A stretch of 64,000 nt of DNA. It comes from Solirubrobacteraceae bacterium (GTDB taxonomy: Bacteria > Actinomycetota > Thermoleophilia > Solirubrobacterales > Solirubrobacteraceae). Of this stretch, positions 48,832 to 56,279 are shown one piece after another. The notes under the pieces were generated by a model. The model saw only the letters and a program-made list of their open reading frames with translations. It had not been told where the DNA came from and did no database searches. The stretch is from the NCBI GenBank assembly GCA_024711025.1, contig JANJTP010000043.1, positions 1 through 64,000 of the forward strand. The letters run 5' to 3'. Numbering within the stretch: position 1 is the stretch's first letter; each line of letters begins with the position of its first letter. Made by a program: the position numbers and the translations under genes.

Positions 48832-49566
48832 TCAGGGCTCCGTGTCGGTCTTGGCTTGGTTTGCTTCCTCGTCGGCGCGTACGAGCGCGAGCCGTTCTCT
48901 CGCCGAGAGCGATGCGTTCGCCGCCGCGACCGGGTAGGGCTCTGTCGAGCGGAGGCTCGTCACGAAATCCTCCACGGTCTCCCCAACGGCGCGCTCACCG
49001 ATGATGTACGACGACCGCGGCCGGCCGATCCCGGTGATCGTGTCACCCTTCAACGGCAGCACCGTCGTGTACGAGTACGGGCTCCACGTGCCGTCGATCA
49101 GAACGAGCGGAGAGAGGAACCGCGCACCGACCTCCAGTCGCGGCCCGTTGCCGCTCACAAGGGGTACCTTCTCGCTGCCCTTGACGGACCACCCCAAGGC
49201 GTCGATCGTCGCGTCGGCGGGAAGAGGTGGAGCCCCGGCCCTGCTCCACAGCGGCTTCTCAAAGCGCAGCGTAATCTCGCGCGGCGCGTATCCCTCGCCG
49301 GCCGCCTGCTCTTCGGCGGACATCGGGCGCTCCCGCTCGCTGAGCACCGTGATGATGGCTACGTGATCGGCGAACGACGCGACATCCCGGAGATCTCCCG
49401 ACGGGAACACCTCGTCGGCTTGGCCCAGCACGAGCGGCCGATCGTCGGACGATCGAACCAACGAGACAGCCACGGCGGTCGTTAACGTGAGCAGCACAGC
49501 GGCAGCGGTCGCCAGGTAGACCCGTCGCATGCGCGGCCCGTGGCGCGTGCCCATGTCTTGACTCAT
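48832..49566 (-). CDS. Membrane-anchored hypothetical protein, paralogue 2
   Basis: A 244-residue protein from the ATG at 49566; internal ATGs at 49554 and 49530 are also possible. A signal anchor (VYLATAAAVLLTLTTAVAV) precedes a domain matching paralogue 1 along its length (SFADHVAIITVLSERERPMS, SPLVLIDGTWSPYSYTTVLP). At DNA level about 250 bases of the 3' half (48876-49131 versus 47045-47300) are nearly identical, including synonymous sites, while the 5' halves have diverged. Function not recognised. Confidence 0.65.
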   Translation of the reverse strand: MSQDMGTRHGPRMRRVYLATAAAVLLTLTTAVAVSLVRSSDDRPLVLGQADEVFPSGDLRDVASFADHVAIITVLSERERPMSAEEQAAGEGYAPREITLRFEKPLWSRAGAPPLPADATIDALGWSVKGSEKVPLVSGNGPRLEVGARFLSPLVLIDGTWSPYSYTTVLPLKGDTITGIGRPRSSYIIGERAVGETVEDFVTSLRSTEPYPVAAANASLSARERLALVRADEEANQAKTDTEP

Positions 49567-49577
49567 CGCACCCCACC

Positions 49578-49724
49578 TCAATATGTCCGATTGATCTCGT
49601 AGACGTCGTGATCGCCGAGATAGTTGTTCGAGGCGTCGTTCATCATGCAGTAGTAGCGGCTGTCGCTGGCCGTGCTTGCAGGGTCCGCTTCCGTGTTGGA
49701 TGAGCGAGGCCTACGGCGTGGCCA
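49578..49724 (-). pseudogene. Possible C-terminal remnant of a lost gene
   Basis: Upstream of paralogue 2, an open frame of about 49 codons ends at a TGA (49578-49580) with the sequence RYYCMMNDASNNYLGDHDVY followed by EINRTY. It has no start codon before the double Met and is bounded upstream by a stop. The residue mix looks protein-like and its codon use is less GC-biased than the neighbours. It may be the tail of a deleted gene of the same patch. Confidence 0.3.
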
Positions 49725-49820
49725 GTTTCATGACAGGCAAGCTGCCAAGTCGTGGTTGACGGGAGGCTCGAGGCGCCGAGGGCGCGCCCACCGGCAAATC
49801 CCTCTCACGACTCGCGAGCG

Positions 49821-50411
49821 TCAGTTCGGCTCCTGGCTGCGATCGAGCGTGACCGTCGGCGGCGAGCTGTCGGCCTCGACGATCACGCACAGGCTGCGGT
49901 TGGGATCCGGGCCGGGCAGGCAGGTGCGGTAGACGCCCGGGCCGATCTTCCACGTGACCAGCCGGCGCAGGTCGCCGCGTACGGACGTCGGCGCGCGCCG
50001 CGCGAAGAAGTCGCGCGCCGCGCGCGCCTGATCTCGCAGGGCACGCTGCTCGGCGACCAGCGCCGGACGATGGGCCAGACTGCCCGCGAAGAGGGCCGCC
50101 AGGACGGCGAGCAGCGCGATCACGCCGCCGCGATCGCGGGCGACGCCGCGGGGCAGCGAGGGGTCGCCACGTCGCAGCAGGCGTCCGAGGAGCGGCGCCG
50201 CGATCGCGACCGCGAGCAGGTTGAAGAACGTCGCGATCAGCAGTGCGCCGATCGGCTCCGGAGCGCGATCTCCGGCGAACGGCAACAGCGCGATGAGCAC
50301 GGCCTCCGCGGCCGTCAGCGCCGCGAACGCCGGTGGCTGCCACGAGCCGCGCAGGCGCCAGCGCAGGCGCCGCAGCCAGATGCGGCGGTCGGCTCGGTCC
50401 TCCACGCTCAC
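49821..50411 (-). CDS. Hypothetical membrane protein
   Basis: A 196-residue protein from GTG 50411. A basic N-terminus is followed by three hydrophobic spans (AFAALTAAEAVLIALLPFAG, ALLIATFFNLLAVAIAAPLL, VIALLAVLAALFAGSLA) and a C-terminal domain of about 80 residues with two Cys (VYRTCLPG, RSLCVIVE) that may form a disulfide outside. No known domain. It is divergent from lipB. Confidence 0.65.
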   Translation of the reverse strand: MSVEDRADRRIWLRRLRWRLRGSWQPPAFAALTAAEAVLIALLPFAGDRAPEPIGALLIATFFNLLAVAIAAPLLGRLLRRGDPSLPRGVARDRGGVIALLAVLAALFAGSLAHRPALVAEQRALRDQARAARDFFARRAPTSVRGDLRRLVTWKIGPGVYRTCLPGPDPNRSLCVIVEADSSPPTVTLDRSQEPN

Positions 50412-50563
50412 GAGGGTACGTGCGGCAGCCGATTTCCGTGCGGCTCAAGCGCCCGCCGCACGGTCAGTCGGCCGATCGCGCTCGCGGAGACGTGCGGCGT
50501 GCGCGCGGCGCGCGGCGCCCGGCGCGCGGCGCTTTCTGCTCACCGTGGATACCCTCGAAGGCG

Positions 50564-51277
50564 ATGCTCGCCGTACCGGAGCTGTGGATCGCACACCTCG
50601 GCCTGGTGCCCTACCGGGATGGCCTGGTGCTGCAGGAACGCGTGCGCGACGCACGCGAGGCGGGCCTCGTGCCCGACGCCCTGCTGCTGCTGGAGCACCC
50701 GCCCGTGTACACGCGCGGACGGCGGACGAGCGCCGGCGAGCTGCCGTTCGGCGAGGACTGGTACGCCGAGCGCGGCATCGAGATCGTCGACGTCCGGCGC
50801 GGCGGCAAGGTCACCTACCACGCTCCCGGCCAGCTCGTCGGCTACCCGATCGTCGCCGCCCCCGAGGTCGCCGCGCACGTGCGGGCAATGGAGCGCGCGA
50901 TCGCGTCGGCGCTCGCCGAGGAGGGCGTGCCGGCCGCCGGCCGCCCGGACGACGGCCCCGACTTCACCGGCGTCTGGGTCGAGCGAGAGCGCAAGATCGC
51001 CTCGATCGGCGTACACGTCCGCCGGGGCATCTCGACACACGGCTTCGCCGTCAACGTCGACATGGACCTCGAGCCGTGGACGTGGATCGTCCCATGCGGC
51101 CTGCAGGTGCCGATGACCTCGATCGCCGCCGAGACCGGTCGCGTGGGCTCGCTCGTGCCCGGCTTTGCCCGGCGGATGGCGAGCGCGTACACGCGCGAGC
51201 ACGGGGGGCGCGAGCGTGCGGTGTCACCCGCCGAGCTCGAGCGCGCGCTGGCGCGGCCCCCCGCCGCTGTAGCCTGA
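50564..51277 (+). CDS. lipB: Octanoyl-ACP:protein octanoyltransferase
   Basis: A 237-residue transferase from the ATG at 50564, loading octanoyl groups onto lipoyl domains. LLLEHPPVYTRGRR, GGKVTYHAPGQLVGYPI, the lysine in ERKIASIGVHVRRGISTHG and the catalytic Cys in WIVPCGLQVPMTS are all present. It is followed by lipA nine bases on. Together they would lipoylate the E2 encoded at 45.5 kb. Confidence 0.93.
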   Translation: MLAVPELWIAHLGLVPYRDGLVLQERVRDAREAGLVPDALLLLEHPPVYTRGRRTSAGELPFGEDWYAERGIEIVDVRRGGKVTYHAPGQLVGYPIVAAPEVAAHVRAMERAIASALAEEGVPAAGRPDDGPDFTGVWVERERKIASIGVHVRRGISTHGFAVNVDMDLEPWTWIVPCGLQVPMTSIAAETGRVGSLVPGFARRMASAYTREHGGRERAVSPAELERALARPPAAVA

Positions 51278-51285
51278 GGGGCACG

Positions 51286-52275
51286 ATGAGCGAGCAGCCG
51301 GTAGAGCGCGAGCACAAGACGCGCTCACGCGCGAACCCTGGCGGCATGGACGTCCTGCAGGTGCTCGGCGCCGATGTGCAGCCGATCCGCGCACGCAAGC
51401 CGCCGTGGTTCAAGGTTCCCGCCCCGGGAGGGGCCAAGTACCGCGAGCTGAAGCGGATGCTGGAGGCCGAGAACCTCCACACCGTCTGCCAGGAGGCCGC
51501 CTGCCCGAACGTCGGCGACTGCTGGGAGCGCGGCACCGCGACGTTCATGATCCTCGGCGACACCTGCACCCGCCGCTGCGGCTTCTGCAACGTAAAGACC
51601 GGCAAGCCGACCTGGAACGACCCGCTCGAGCCGGCACGGGTCGCACGCTCGATCGCGCGGCTCGGCCTGCGCCACGCGGTGATCACGAGCGTCGACCGCG
51701 ACGACCTGCCGGACTACGGCTCGCGGATCTGGGCGGCAACGATCCGCCAGGTGCGCCGCCAGGCCCCCGACTGCCAGGTCGAGGTGCTGACGCCGGACTT
51801 CCGCGGCGAGGAGATGCCGCTCGCGACCGTGATCGCCGAGCGCCCGGACGTCTTCAACCACAACGTCGAGGTCGTGCCGCGGCTCTACCGGATCGCCCGC
51901 CGCGGCTCGCGCTGGGAGCGCTCGCTGCGCGTGCTGCGCAACGCGAAGCAGCTCGGCGGCGACGACGTGGTGACGAAGTCGGGGCTGATGGTCGGCCTCG
52001 GCGAGACGCACGACGAGATGGTCGCGGCGTTCGCCGACCTGCGCGCAGCGGGTGTGCAGGTGCTGACCGTCGGCCAGTACCTGCGCCCGACCGAGAACCA
52101 CCTGCCGATCGTGCGCTACTGGCACCCCGACGAGTTCAAGGCGCTCGAGGAGGCCGCGTACGAGCTCGGCTTCGACCACATCGCGGCCGGCCCGCTCGTG
52201 CGCAGCTCCTATCACGCCGACCAGCACGTGCCGCAGCGGCACGCCGGCGCCGGGCCGCTCGCCGCGGGCGCCTGA
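51286..52275 (+). CDS. lipA: Lipoyl synthase
   Basis: A 329-residue radical-SAM enzyme inserting two sulfurs into octanoyl groups. The auxiliary cluster motif CQEAACPNVGDC and the radical-SAM triad in CTRRCGFC are complete; the C-terminal VRSSYHAD contributes the serine ligand. The ATG at 51286 has GAGGGG five bases upstream. Directly downstream of lipB. Confidence 0.95.
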   Translation: MSEQPVEREHKTRSRANPGGMDVLQVLGADVQPIRARKPPWFKVPAPGGAKYRELKRMLEAENLHTVCQEAACPNVGDCWERGTATFMILGDTCTRRCGFCNVKTGKPTWNDPLEPARVARSIARLGLRHAVITSVDRDDLPDYGSRIWAATIRQVRRQAPDCQVEVLTPDFRGEEMPLATVIAERPDVFNHNVEVVPRLYRIARRGSRWERSLRVLRNAKQLGGDDVVTKSGLMVGLGETHDEMVAAFADLRAAGVQVLTVGQYLRPTENHLPIVRYWHPDEFKALEEAAYELGFDHIAAGPLVRSSYHADQHVPQRHAGAGPLAAGA

Positions 52276-52311
52276 GCGGCGGGCGCTGCCGGTCGCACCC
52301 GCGAGCGCCCC

Positions 52312-52785
52312 GTGCTGATCCCCCTGCGCGACGACAGCGAGCGGCGACGGCGACCGGCCGCGGCGCTGCTTGGCGCCCTGCTCTGCGTGGCCGCCGCGGT
52401 CTGGGCGGCGCTCGGCGGCGGTGGCGTCGCGGCCGTGCTCGCCTGCCTCGTCAACGGGACCGCCGTCTGGGTTCTCGGGGCCGGGCTGGAGAGCGCCGTG
52501 AGTCGCACGTGGCTGGTCCTGTCGCTGCTGCTGGGAGCAGCCGGCGGCGTCGCGCTCGGCCTCGCAAGCTCTCGATCGGGCGCGCCGCTCGCCGCCTGGG
52601 GAACCACCGGCGCGGCGCTCGAAGCCGCCGTGCTCCACGCGCTGCGACTGCCGCGAGCGCACGTGCTGTCATTGGTCGCCGCACCGTGGCTGACCGGCCT
52701 GGTAGAGCTGCCGGGCCGTGCCTGGGCTGCGATCTGGGCAGGCCTGACGCTGCTGCTGGGACTGCTCGGAGCGTTCGGGGGCTGA
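52312..52785 (+). CDS. Degenerate rhomboid-like membrane protein
   Basis: A 157-residue polytopic protein from GTG 52312. LIPLRDDSE resembles the opening of bacterial rhomboids, and VNGTAVWVLGAGLESAVSR aligns with their GN-LFLW-FGDNVED region. GTTGAALEAAVLHALRLPRA matches the catalytic GASGA...GAYLLLFPRA strand, but the serine of GxSG is threonine and the downstream catalytic histidine is not seen. It is probably an inactive rhomboid relative. No start context is strong; the gene follows lipA by 36 bp. Confidence 0.55.
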   Translation: MLIPLRDDSERRRRPAAALLGALLCVAAAVWAALGGGGVAAVLACLVNGTAVWVLGAGLESAVSRTWLVLSLLLGAAGGVALGLASSRSGAPLAAWGTTGAALEAAVLHALRLPRAHVLSLVAAPWLTGLVELPGRAWAAIWAGLTLLLGLLGAFGG

Positions 52786-52789
52786 ACGG

Positions 52790-52966
52790 GTGCGCGGCGT
52801 GATGCTCGCGGTGACGCTCCTCTTCCTCGTCGGGTTCACGACCCTGACGATCCATGCCGCGATCGACCGCGGCTTCACGATCCTCTCCGTCATCTCCCTG
52901 CTGGTCGTCGGCCTGCTCGCGATCGGCATCCTCGGCGCGATCTGGGGGCGCCGGCCGGGGGAGTAG
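52790..52966 (+). CDS. 58-residue two-span membrane protein
   Basis: This ORF is below the track's length limit. From GTG 52790 it reads VRGVMLAVTLLFLVGFTTL, a short polar loop (HAAIDRGFT), then a second span (ILSVISLLVVGLLAIGILGA) and IWGRRPGE. Codon bias matches neighbours and it starts four bases after the rhomboid-like gene, so the two are probably translated together. Function unknown. Confidence 0.55.
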   Translation: MRGVMLAVTLLFLVGFTTLTIHAAIDRGFTILSVISLLVVGLLAIGILGAIWGRRPGE

Positions 52967-52978
52967 GAGGCGTCACGC

Positions 52979-53041
52979 CGATGCGATCGCCCGGCGGCGA
53001 GGTGGACTTCGTGGACTGACTTGCGGACGGGCCGGTGCCCG
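52979..53041 (+). pseudogene. Remnant tail of a vapC-type gene (left copy of direct repeat)
   Basis: Bases 53002-53041 match 53722-53761 at 37 of 40 positions. In the right copy this is the end of vapC (EVDFMD-stop) plus flank; here the same frame reads GGEVDFVD-stop with no gene before it. The simplest reading is the last codons of an earlier vapC whose body has been lost or replaced by the present pair. Confidence 0.5.
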
Positions 53042-53096
53042 CACATGGACGCGCGAGTGGCACATGAAATGGCATCGGCTCTGGTACGGTGGCGCC

Positions 53097-53348
53097 ATGA
53101 GGGTTTCGATCGACAAGGCGGGCCGCGTCGTGATCCCGAAGCGGGTGCGCGACGAGCTTGGACTGCTGCCGGGTCAGGACCTCGAGCTGAACACCCGGAG
53201 CGACGGGATACACATCTCCGTCCCTCCGCTGCGCGTGCGGATCATCGGCGAGGGGCGCGACTCGCGGCTCGTCGCTGACGACCAGGTGCCGCATCTGAGC
53301 GACGAGACGATCCGCGCGACGCTCGAGGCCGTGCGTGATCGTCGCTGA
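53097..53348 (+). CDS. AbrB/MazE-type antitoxin
   Basis: An 83-residue protein from the ATG at 53097: MRVSIDKAGRVVIPKRVRDE is the SpoVT/AbrB swapped-hairpin DNA-binding domain, followed by LGLLPGQDLEL. The C-terminal half (HLSDETIRATLEAVRDRR) likely binds the toxin. It overlaps the PIN toxin by 14 bases. It probably represses its own operon. Confidence 0.85.
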   Translation: MRVSIDKAGRVVIPKRVRDELGLLPGQDLELNTRSDGIHISVPPLRVRIIGEGRDSRLVADDQVPHLSDETIRATLEAVRDRR

Positions 53349-53739
53349 CACAAGCGTCGTCGTTCCGGCGATCGCGACGTGGCACGAGGCTCACGAGGCG
53401 TGCCGCTCGGCCATCGCCGAGACCGAGGCGATCGTGGGCCACGTGGCGGTGGAGACGTTCAGCGTCCTCACTCGCCTTCCCGAGCAGAGCCGGCTGTCGC
53501 CGGAGATCACCGCGACGATGATCGCCCGGCTCTTCCCCGGAGCGCTCCTCGCGCTGTCGGCCGATGGAGTGCGCTCCTTCCTCTCGACGCTCTCGCGGAT
53601 GGGCCTCGTCGGCGGCGCCGTGTACGACGCGCTCGTGGCCTACACCGCACTGGACGCGGGCGCCTCTCTCATGACGCGTGATCGGCGCGCTCTGCCGACT
53701 TACGCGGCGATCGGCGTCGAAGTGGACTTCATGGACTGA
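53335..53739 (+). CDS. vapC: PIN-domain ribonuclease toxin (VapC)
   Basis: A 134-residue toxin from GTG 53335: VIVADTSVVVPAIATWHEAH has the first metal aspartate, VAVETFSVLTRLP the glutamate, GGAVYDALVAYTALDAG the second aspartate and LMTRDRRALPTY the third. It ends EVDFMD. The downstream flank repeats the sequence lying just upstream of the antitoxin. The target RNA is not predictable from sequence. Confidence 0.88.
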   Translation: MIVADTSVVVPAIATWHEAHEACRSAIAETEAIVGHVAVETFSVLTRLPEQSRLSPEITATMIARLFPGALLALSADGVRSFLSTLSRMGLVGGAVYDALVAYTALDAGASLMTRDRRALPTYAAIGVEVDFMD

Positions 53740-53761
53740 CTTCCGGACGGGCCGGCGCCCG
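53722..53761. repeat. Right copy of 40-bp direct repeat flanking the AbrB/VapC pair
   Basis: GTGGACTTCATGGACTGACT continuing into TCCGGACGGGCCGGCGCCCG, against 53002-53041 with three mismatches. The copies are exactly 720 bp apart and bracket the complete antitoxin-toxin pair. The repeat spans the last vapC codons and about 20 bases of flank. Confidence 0.75.
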
Positions 53762-53804
53762 GCGCTCGATCACACGACCGCTCCAGCCCCCACAGACGGG
53801 CCCA

Positions 53805-53838
53805 TATGATCCGGTGAGTTACCGACTGGCTGGTCAGT
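53805..53838 (+). promoter_or_regulatory. Promoter -10 and palindromic TetR-type operator before the acyl-CoA dehydrogenases
   Basis: TATGAT at 53805-53810 is a fair -10 box (no clear -35). It is followed at 53821-53838 by ACCGACTGGCTGGTCAGT, an imperfect palindrome of the form ACYGAC...GTCRGT (12 of 18 positions symmetric), typical of TetR-family operators governing fatty-acid and sterol catabolism in actinobacteria. A strong AAGGAGG ribosome site and GTG start follow. The regulator gene is not adjacent. Confidence 0.55.
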
Positions 53839-53851
53839 CAAAGGAGGCAGC

Positions 53852-55078
53852 GTGCACCTGAGCGACACCGCCGAGCAGGCCGAGCTGCGGGCGCGGGTCC
53901 GGGCCTGGCTCGACGAGCACCGCGACGAGGCCCCTGTGCTGGCCGGCGAGGGCGCGCTCAGCGACCCGGATGAGATCCTCGCCGCGCGGCGCGCCTGGCA
54001 GCGCCGGCTCGCGGAGGCCGGCCTCGCGGGGGCCACCTGGCCCAGCGAGTACGGGGGTCGGGGGCTCGGCCCGGTCGAGAACGTGATCATCGGCCAGGAG
54101 ATGCGCCGCGCGGGCGTGCCGGGGATCCTCGACGTGATCGGCGTCGGGATGCTCGGCCCGACGATCATCGCCCACGGCAGCGAGGAGCAGAAGGGCCGCT
54201 TCCTCGGTCCGATGCTCCACGGCGACGAGATCTGGTGCCAGCTGTTCTCCGAGCCCGCCGCGGGCTCGGACCTCGCGGCGGTCCAGACGCGCGCCCGCCG
54301 CGGCGACGGCGGGAGCTGGACGCTGAACGGGCAGAAGGTCTGGACGACCAACGCCCAGTTCGCCGCCTACGGCCTGCTGCTCGCCCGCACCGACCCTGAG
54401 GTTCCCAAGCACAAGGGGATGACGATGTTCATCGTGCCGATGGACGCGCCGGGGGTCACGGTGCGCGGCCTGCGCCAGATCTCCGGCGAGGCCGAGTTCA
54501 ACGAGGTCTTCTTCGACGACGTCGTGATCCCGGCCGACAGCGCCGTCGGCGGCGTCGACAACGGCTGGTCCGTCGGCCTGACGACGCTGATGTTCGAGCG
54601 CCTGACGATCGGCCTAGGCGGGGGCGAGTCGCTCGGCTACCGCGGTGAGCGCTTCGCGCGCGCGCTCGCGGACGACCGGTCGGCGCGGGCCGACTCGGCC
54701 GTACGTCACGAGCTCGGGGAGCTCGCCGCCGAGCTCGAGGCGGTCCGCTGGACCGGCTACCGCTCGATCAGCGCGCTGCAGGGCGGCCAGATCCCGGGGC
54801 CGGAGTTCGGGCTGGCGAAGGTGACGACCGTGAACTGCGCGGTGCGAGCGGTCGACCTGATCGTCGACGTCCTCGGTCCCGATGCGCTCGCCGACGATGG
54901 CGAGTGGGCGTACGTGACGTCGTTCCTGCCGGGGCTGAAGTCGGCCGGGGGGACGGAGGAGATCCTCCGCAACACCATCGGCGAGCGTGTCCTGGGCCTG
55001 CCGCCCGAGCCCCGGCTGGACAAGGGCGTGCCGTTCAGCGAGCTGCGCGCCGGCGAGCGACACGGGACCGCGGCATGA
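53852..55078 (+). CDS. Acyl-CoA dehydrogenase, catalytic subunit
   Basis: A 408-residue FAD enzyme, GTG start preceded by AAGGAGG. LAGATWPSEYGGRGLG, CQLFSEPAAGSDLA (FAD/substrate loop), GQKVWTTNAQFA and the C-terminal SAGGTEEILRNTIGERVLGLP are typical; the TEE segment carries the probable catalytic glutamate. It forms the alpha,beta double bond in acyl-CoA. It overlaps the second dehydrogenase by four bases, resembling the obligate heteromeric FadE pairs of mycobacteria. Confidence 0.9.
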   Translation: MHLSDTAEQAELRARVRAWLDEHRDEAPVLAGEGALSDPDEILAARRAWQRRLAEAGLAGATWPSEYGGRGLGPVENVIIGQEMRRAGVPGILDVIGVGMLGPTIIAHGSEEQKGRFLGPMLHGDEIWCQLFSEPAAGSDLAAVQTRARRGDGGSWTLNGQKVWTTNAQFAAYGLLLARTDPEVPKHKGMTMFIVPMDAPGVTVRGLRQISGEAEFNEVFFDDVVIPADSAVGGVDNGWSVGLTTLMFERLTIGLGGGESLGYRGERFARALADDRSARADSAVRHELGELAAELEAVRWTGYRSISALQGGQIPGPEFGLAKVTTVNCAVRAVDLIVDVLGPDALADDGEWAYVTSFLPGLKSAGGTEEILRNTIGERVLGLPPEPRLDKGVPFSELRAGERHGTAA

Positions 55079-56211
55079 ACCTCGAGCCGTCCGACGAGCA
55101 GCGGCTCCTGCGCGAGGCGGCGCGTGAAGCGCTGTCCCGCATCGACACCGTCTCGGCCGCGCGCGAGGCGCTCGAGGACCGCTCGACGCTGCCGGACCTG
55201 TGGCCGGTCGCCGTGCTCGCCGGCTGGACCGGGTTGCTGATCGGGGAGGAGCGCGGCGGCGCGGGGCTGGGCGCGTTCGACGCGATGCTCGTCGCCCAGG
55301 AGGCGGGCCGCGTGCTCGCCGGCGCGCCGCTGCTCGGCACGCTGCCGGCGTCGCTGCTGCTCGACCGCGCCGCCCACGAGAGCGTCGCCGATATCGCGAC
55401 CGGCGATCTGCGGGCGGCCTGGCTGCCGGCCCGTCCGCCGAGCGAGCGAGAGCCGCGGTGGACCGTCGATCCGCCGACCGGCTTCGCGCGGGCGGCGGCG
55501 CCTGCCGCGCGGGTCGACGGCGACTCCGTGACGCTCGACGGCTCGGTCGCCTGGGCGCCCGACGCGGACGCCGCCGACCTGCTGGTCGTCGTCGGGCAGG
55601 GCGTCGACGGCGGCGCCGTCGCCGCAGCCGTGGAGTCCCGCGCCGATGGTGTGCTCGTCGAGCCGACATGGCGTTACGACGCGACGCGCCGGCTCGCGAA
55701 CGTCACGCTCGACGGCGCGCGAGGCGTGCGGCTGGACCTCTCCGACGGCGATGTCGCGACGGCCTGGTACCTGGCGCACGCGCTGATCGCCGCGGAGTCG
55801 GTCGGCTCCGTCGAGACCGCGCTCGAGCGCTCGGTCGCCTATGCCAAGGAGCGGTACACGTTCGGTCGCGCGATCGGCAGCTACCAGGCCGTCAAGCACG
55901 CGCTCGTGGAGGTCCTGCGGCGGCTGGAGAACGGCCGCTCGCTGCTGCTGTACGCCGGCTTCGCATTCGGCGATCGCCCGGACGAGCTCGCCTACGCGGC
56001 GAGTGCCGCACGCTCGGTCGCCGGCGGCGCGCTCGAGCTGGCCGCGCGGCAGCAGATCGCGACGCACGGCGGCATCGGCGCGACCTGGGAGCACGACGCC
56101 CCCCTGTGGTTCCGCCGCGCGCAGCTCTCACGGCGGCTCGTCGGCGGGACCGCTGACGCGACGGACCGCGTGGCCGAGGAGCTGCTGGGGGGACGCTCGC
56201 CCACCGCCTGA
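55075..56211 (+). CDS. Acyl-CoA dehydrogenase, second (non-catalytic-type) subunit
   Basis: A 378-residue acyl-CoA dehydrogenase homologue from the ATG at 55075. LLREAAREALSRI and GWTGLLIGEERGGAGLG mark the N-domain; YAKERYTFGRAIGSYQAVKH and ATHGGIGATWEHDAPLWFRRA mark the FAD-binding C-domain. It lacks the catalytic glutamate region of its partner (no TEE-I-RN). In known alpha2beta2 enzymes of sterol side-chain degradation, such a subunit completes the FAD site. Confidence 0.85.
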   Translation: MNLEPSDEQRLLREAAREALSRIDTVSAAREALEDRSTLPDLWPVAVLAGWTGLLIGEERGGAGLGAFDAMLVAQEAGRVLAGAPLLGTLPASLLLDRAAHESVADIATGDLRAAWLPARPPSEREPRWTVDPPTGFARAAAPAARVDGDSVTLDGSVAWAPDADAADLLVVVGQGVDGGAVAAAVESRADGVLVEPTWRYDATRRLANVTLDGARGVRLDLSDGDVATAWYLAHALIAAESVGSVETALERSVAYAKERYTFGRAIGSYQAVKHALVEVLRRLENGRSLLLYAGFAFGDRPDELAYAASAARSVAGGALELAARQQIATHGGIGATWEHDAPLWFRRAQLSRRLVGGTADATDRVAEELLGGRSPTA

Positions 56212-56279
56212 CCGCGGGGATCGGGGATCCCGGTCACACGAAGCGACCGAGTCCCCGTCCCGCCTCCTCGATCCTTCCG

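Noticed and set aside
52854-53348. 164-residue ORF as the antitoxin
   Set aside because: The AbrB domain begins at the ATG at 53097; the upstream part translates the vapC remnant and spacer.
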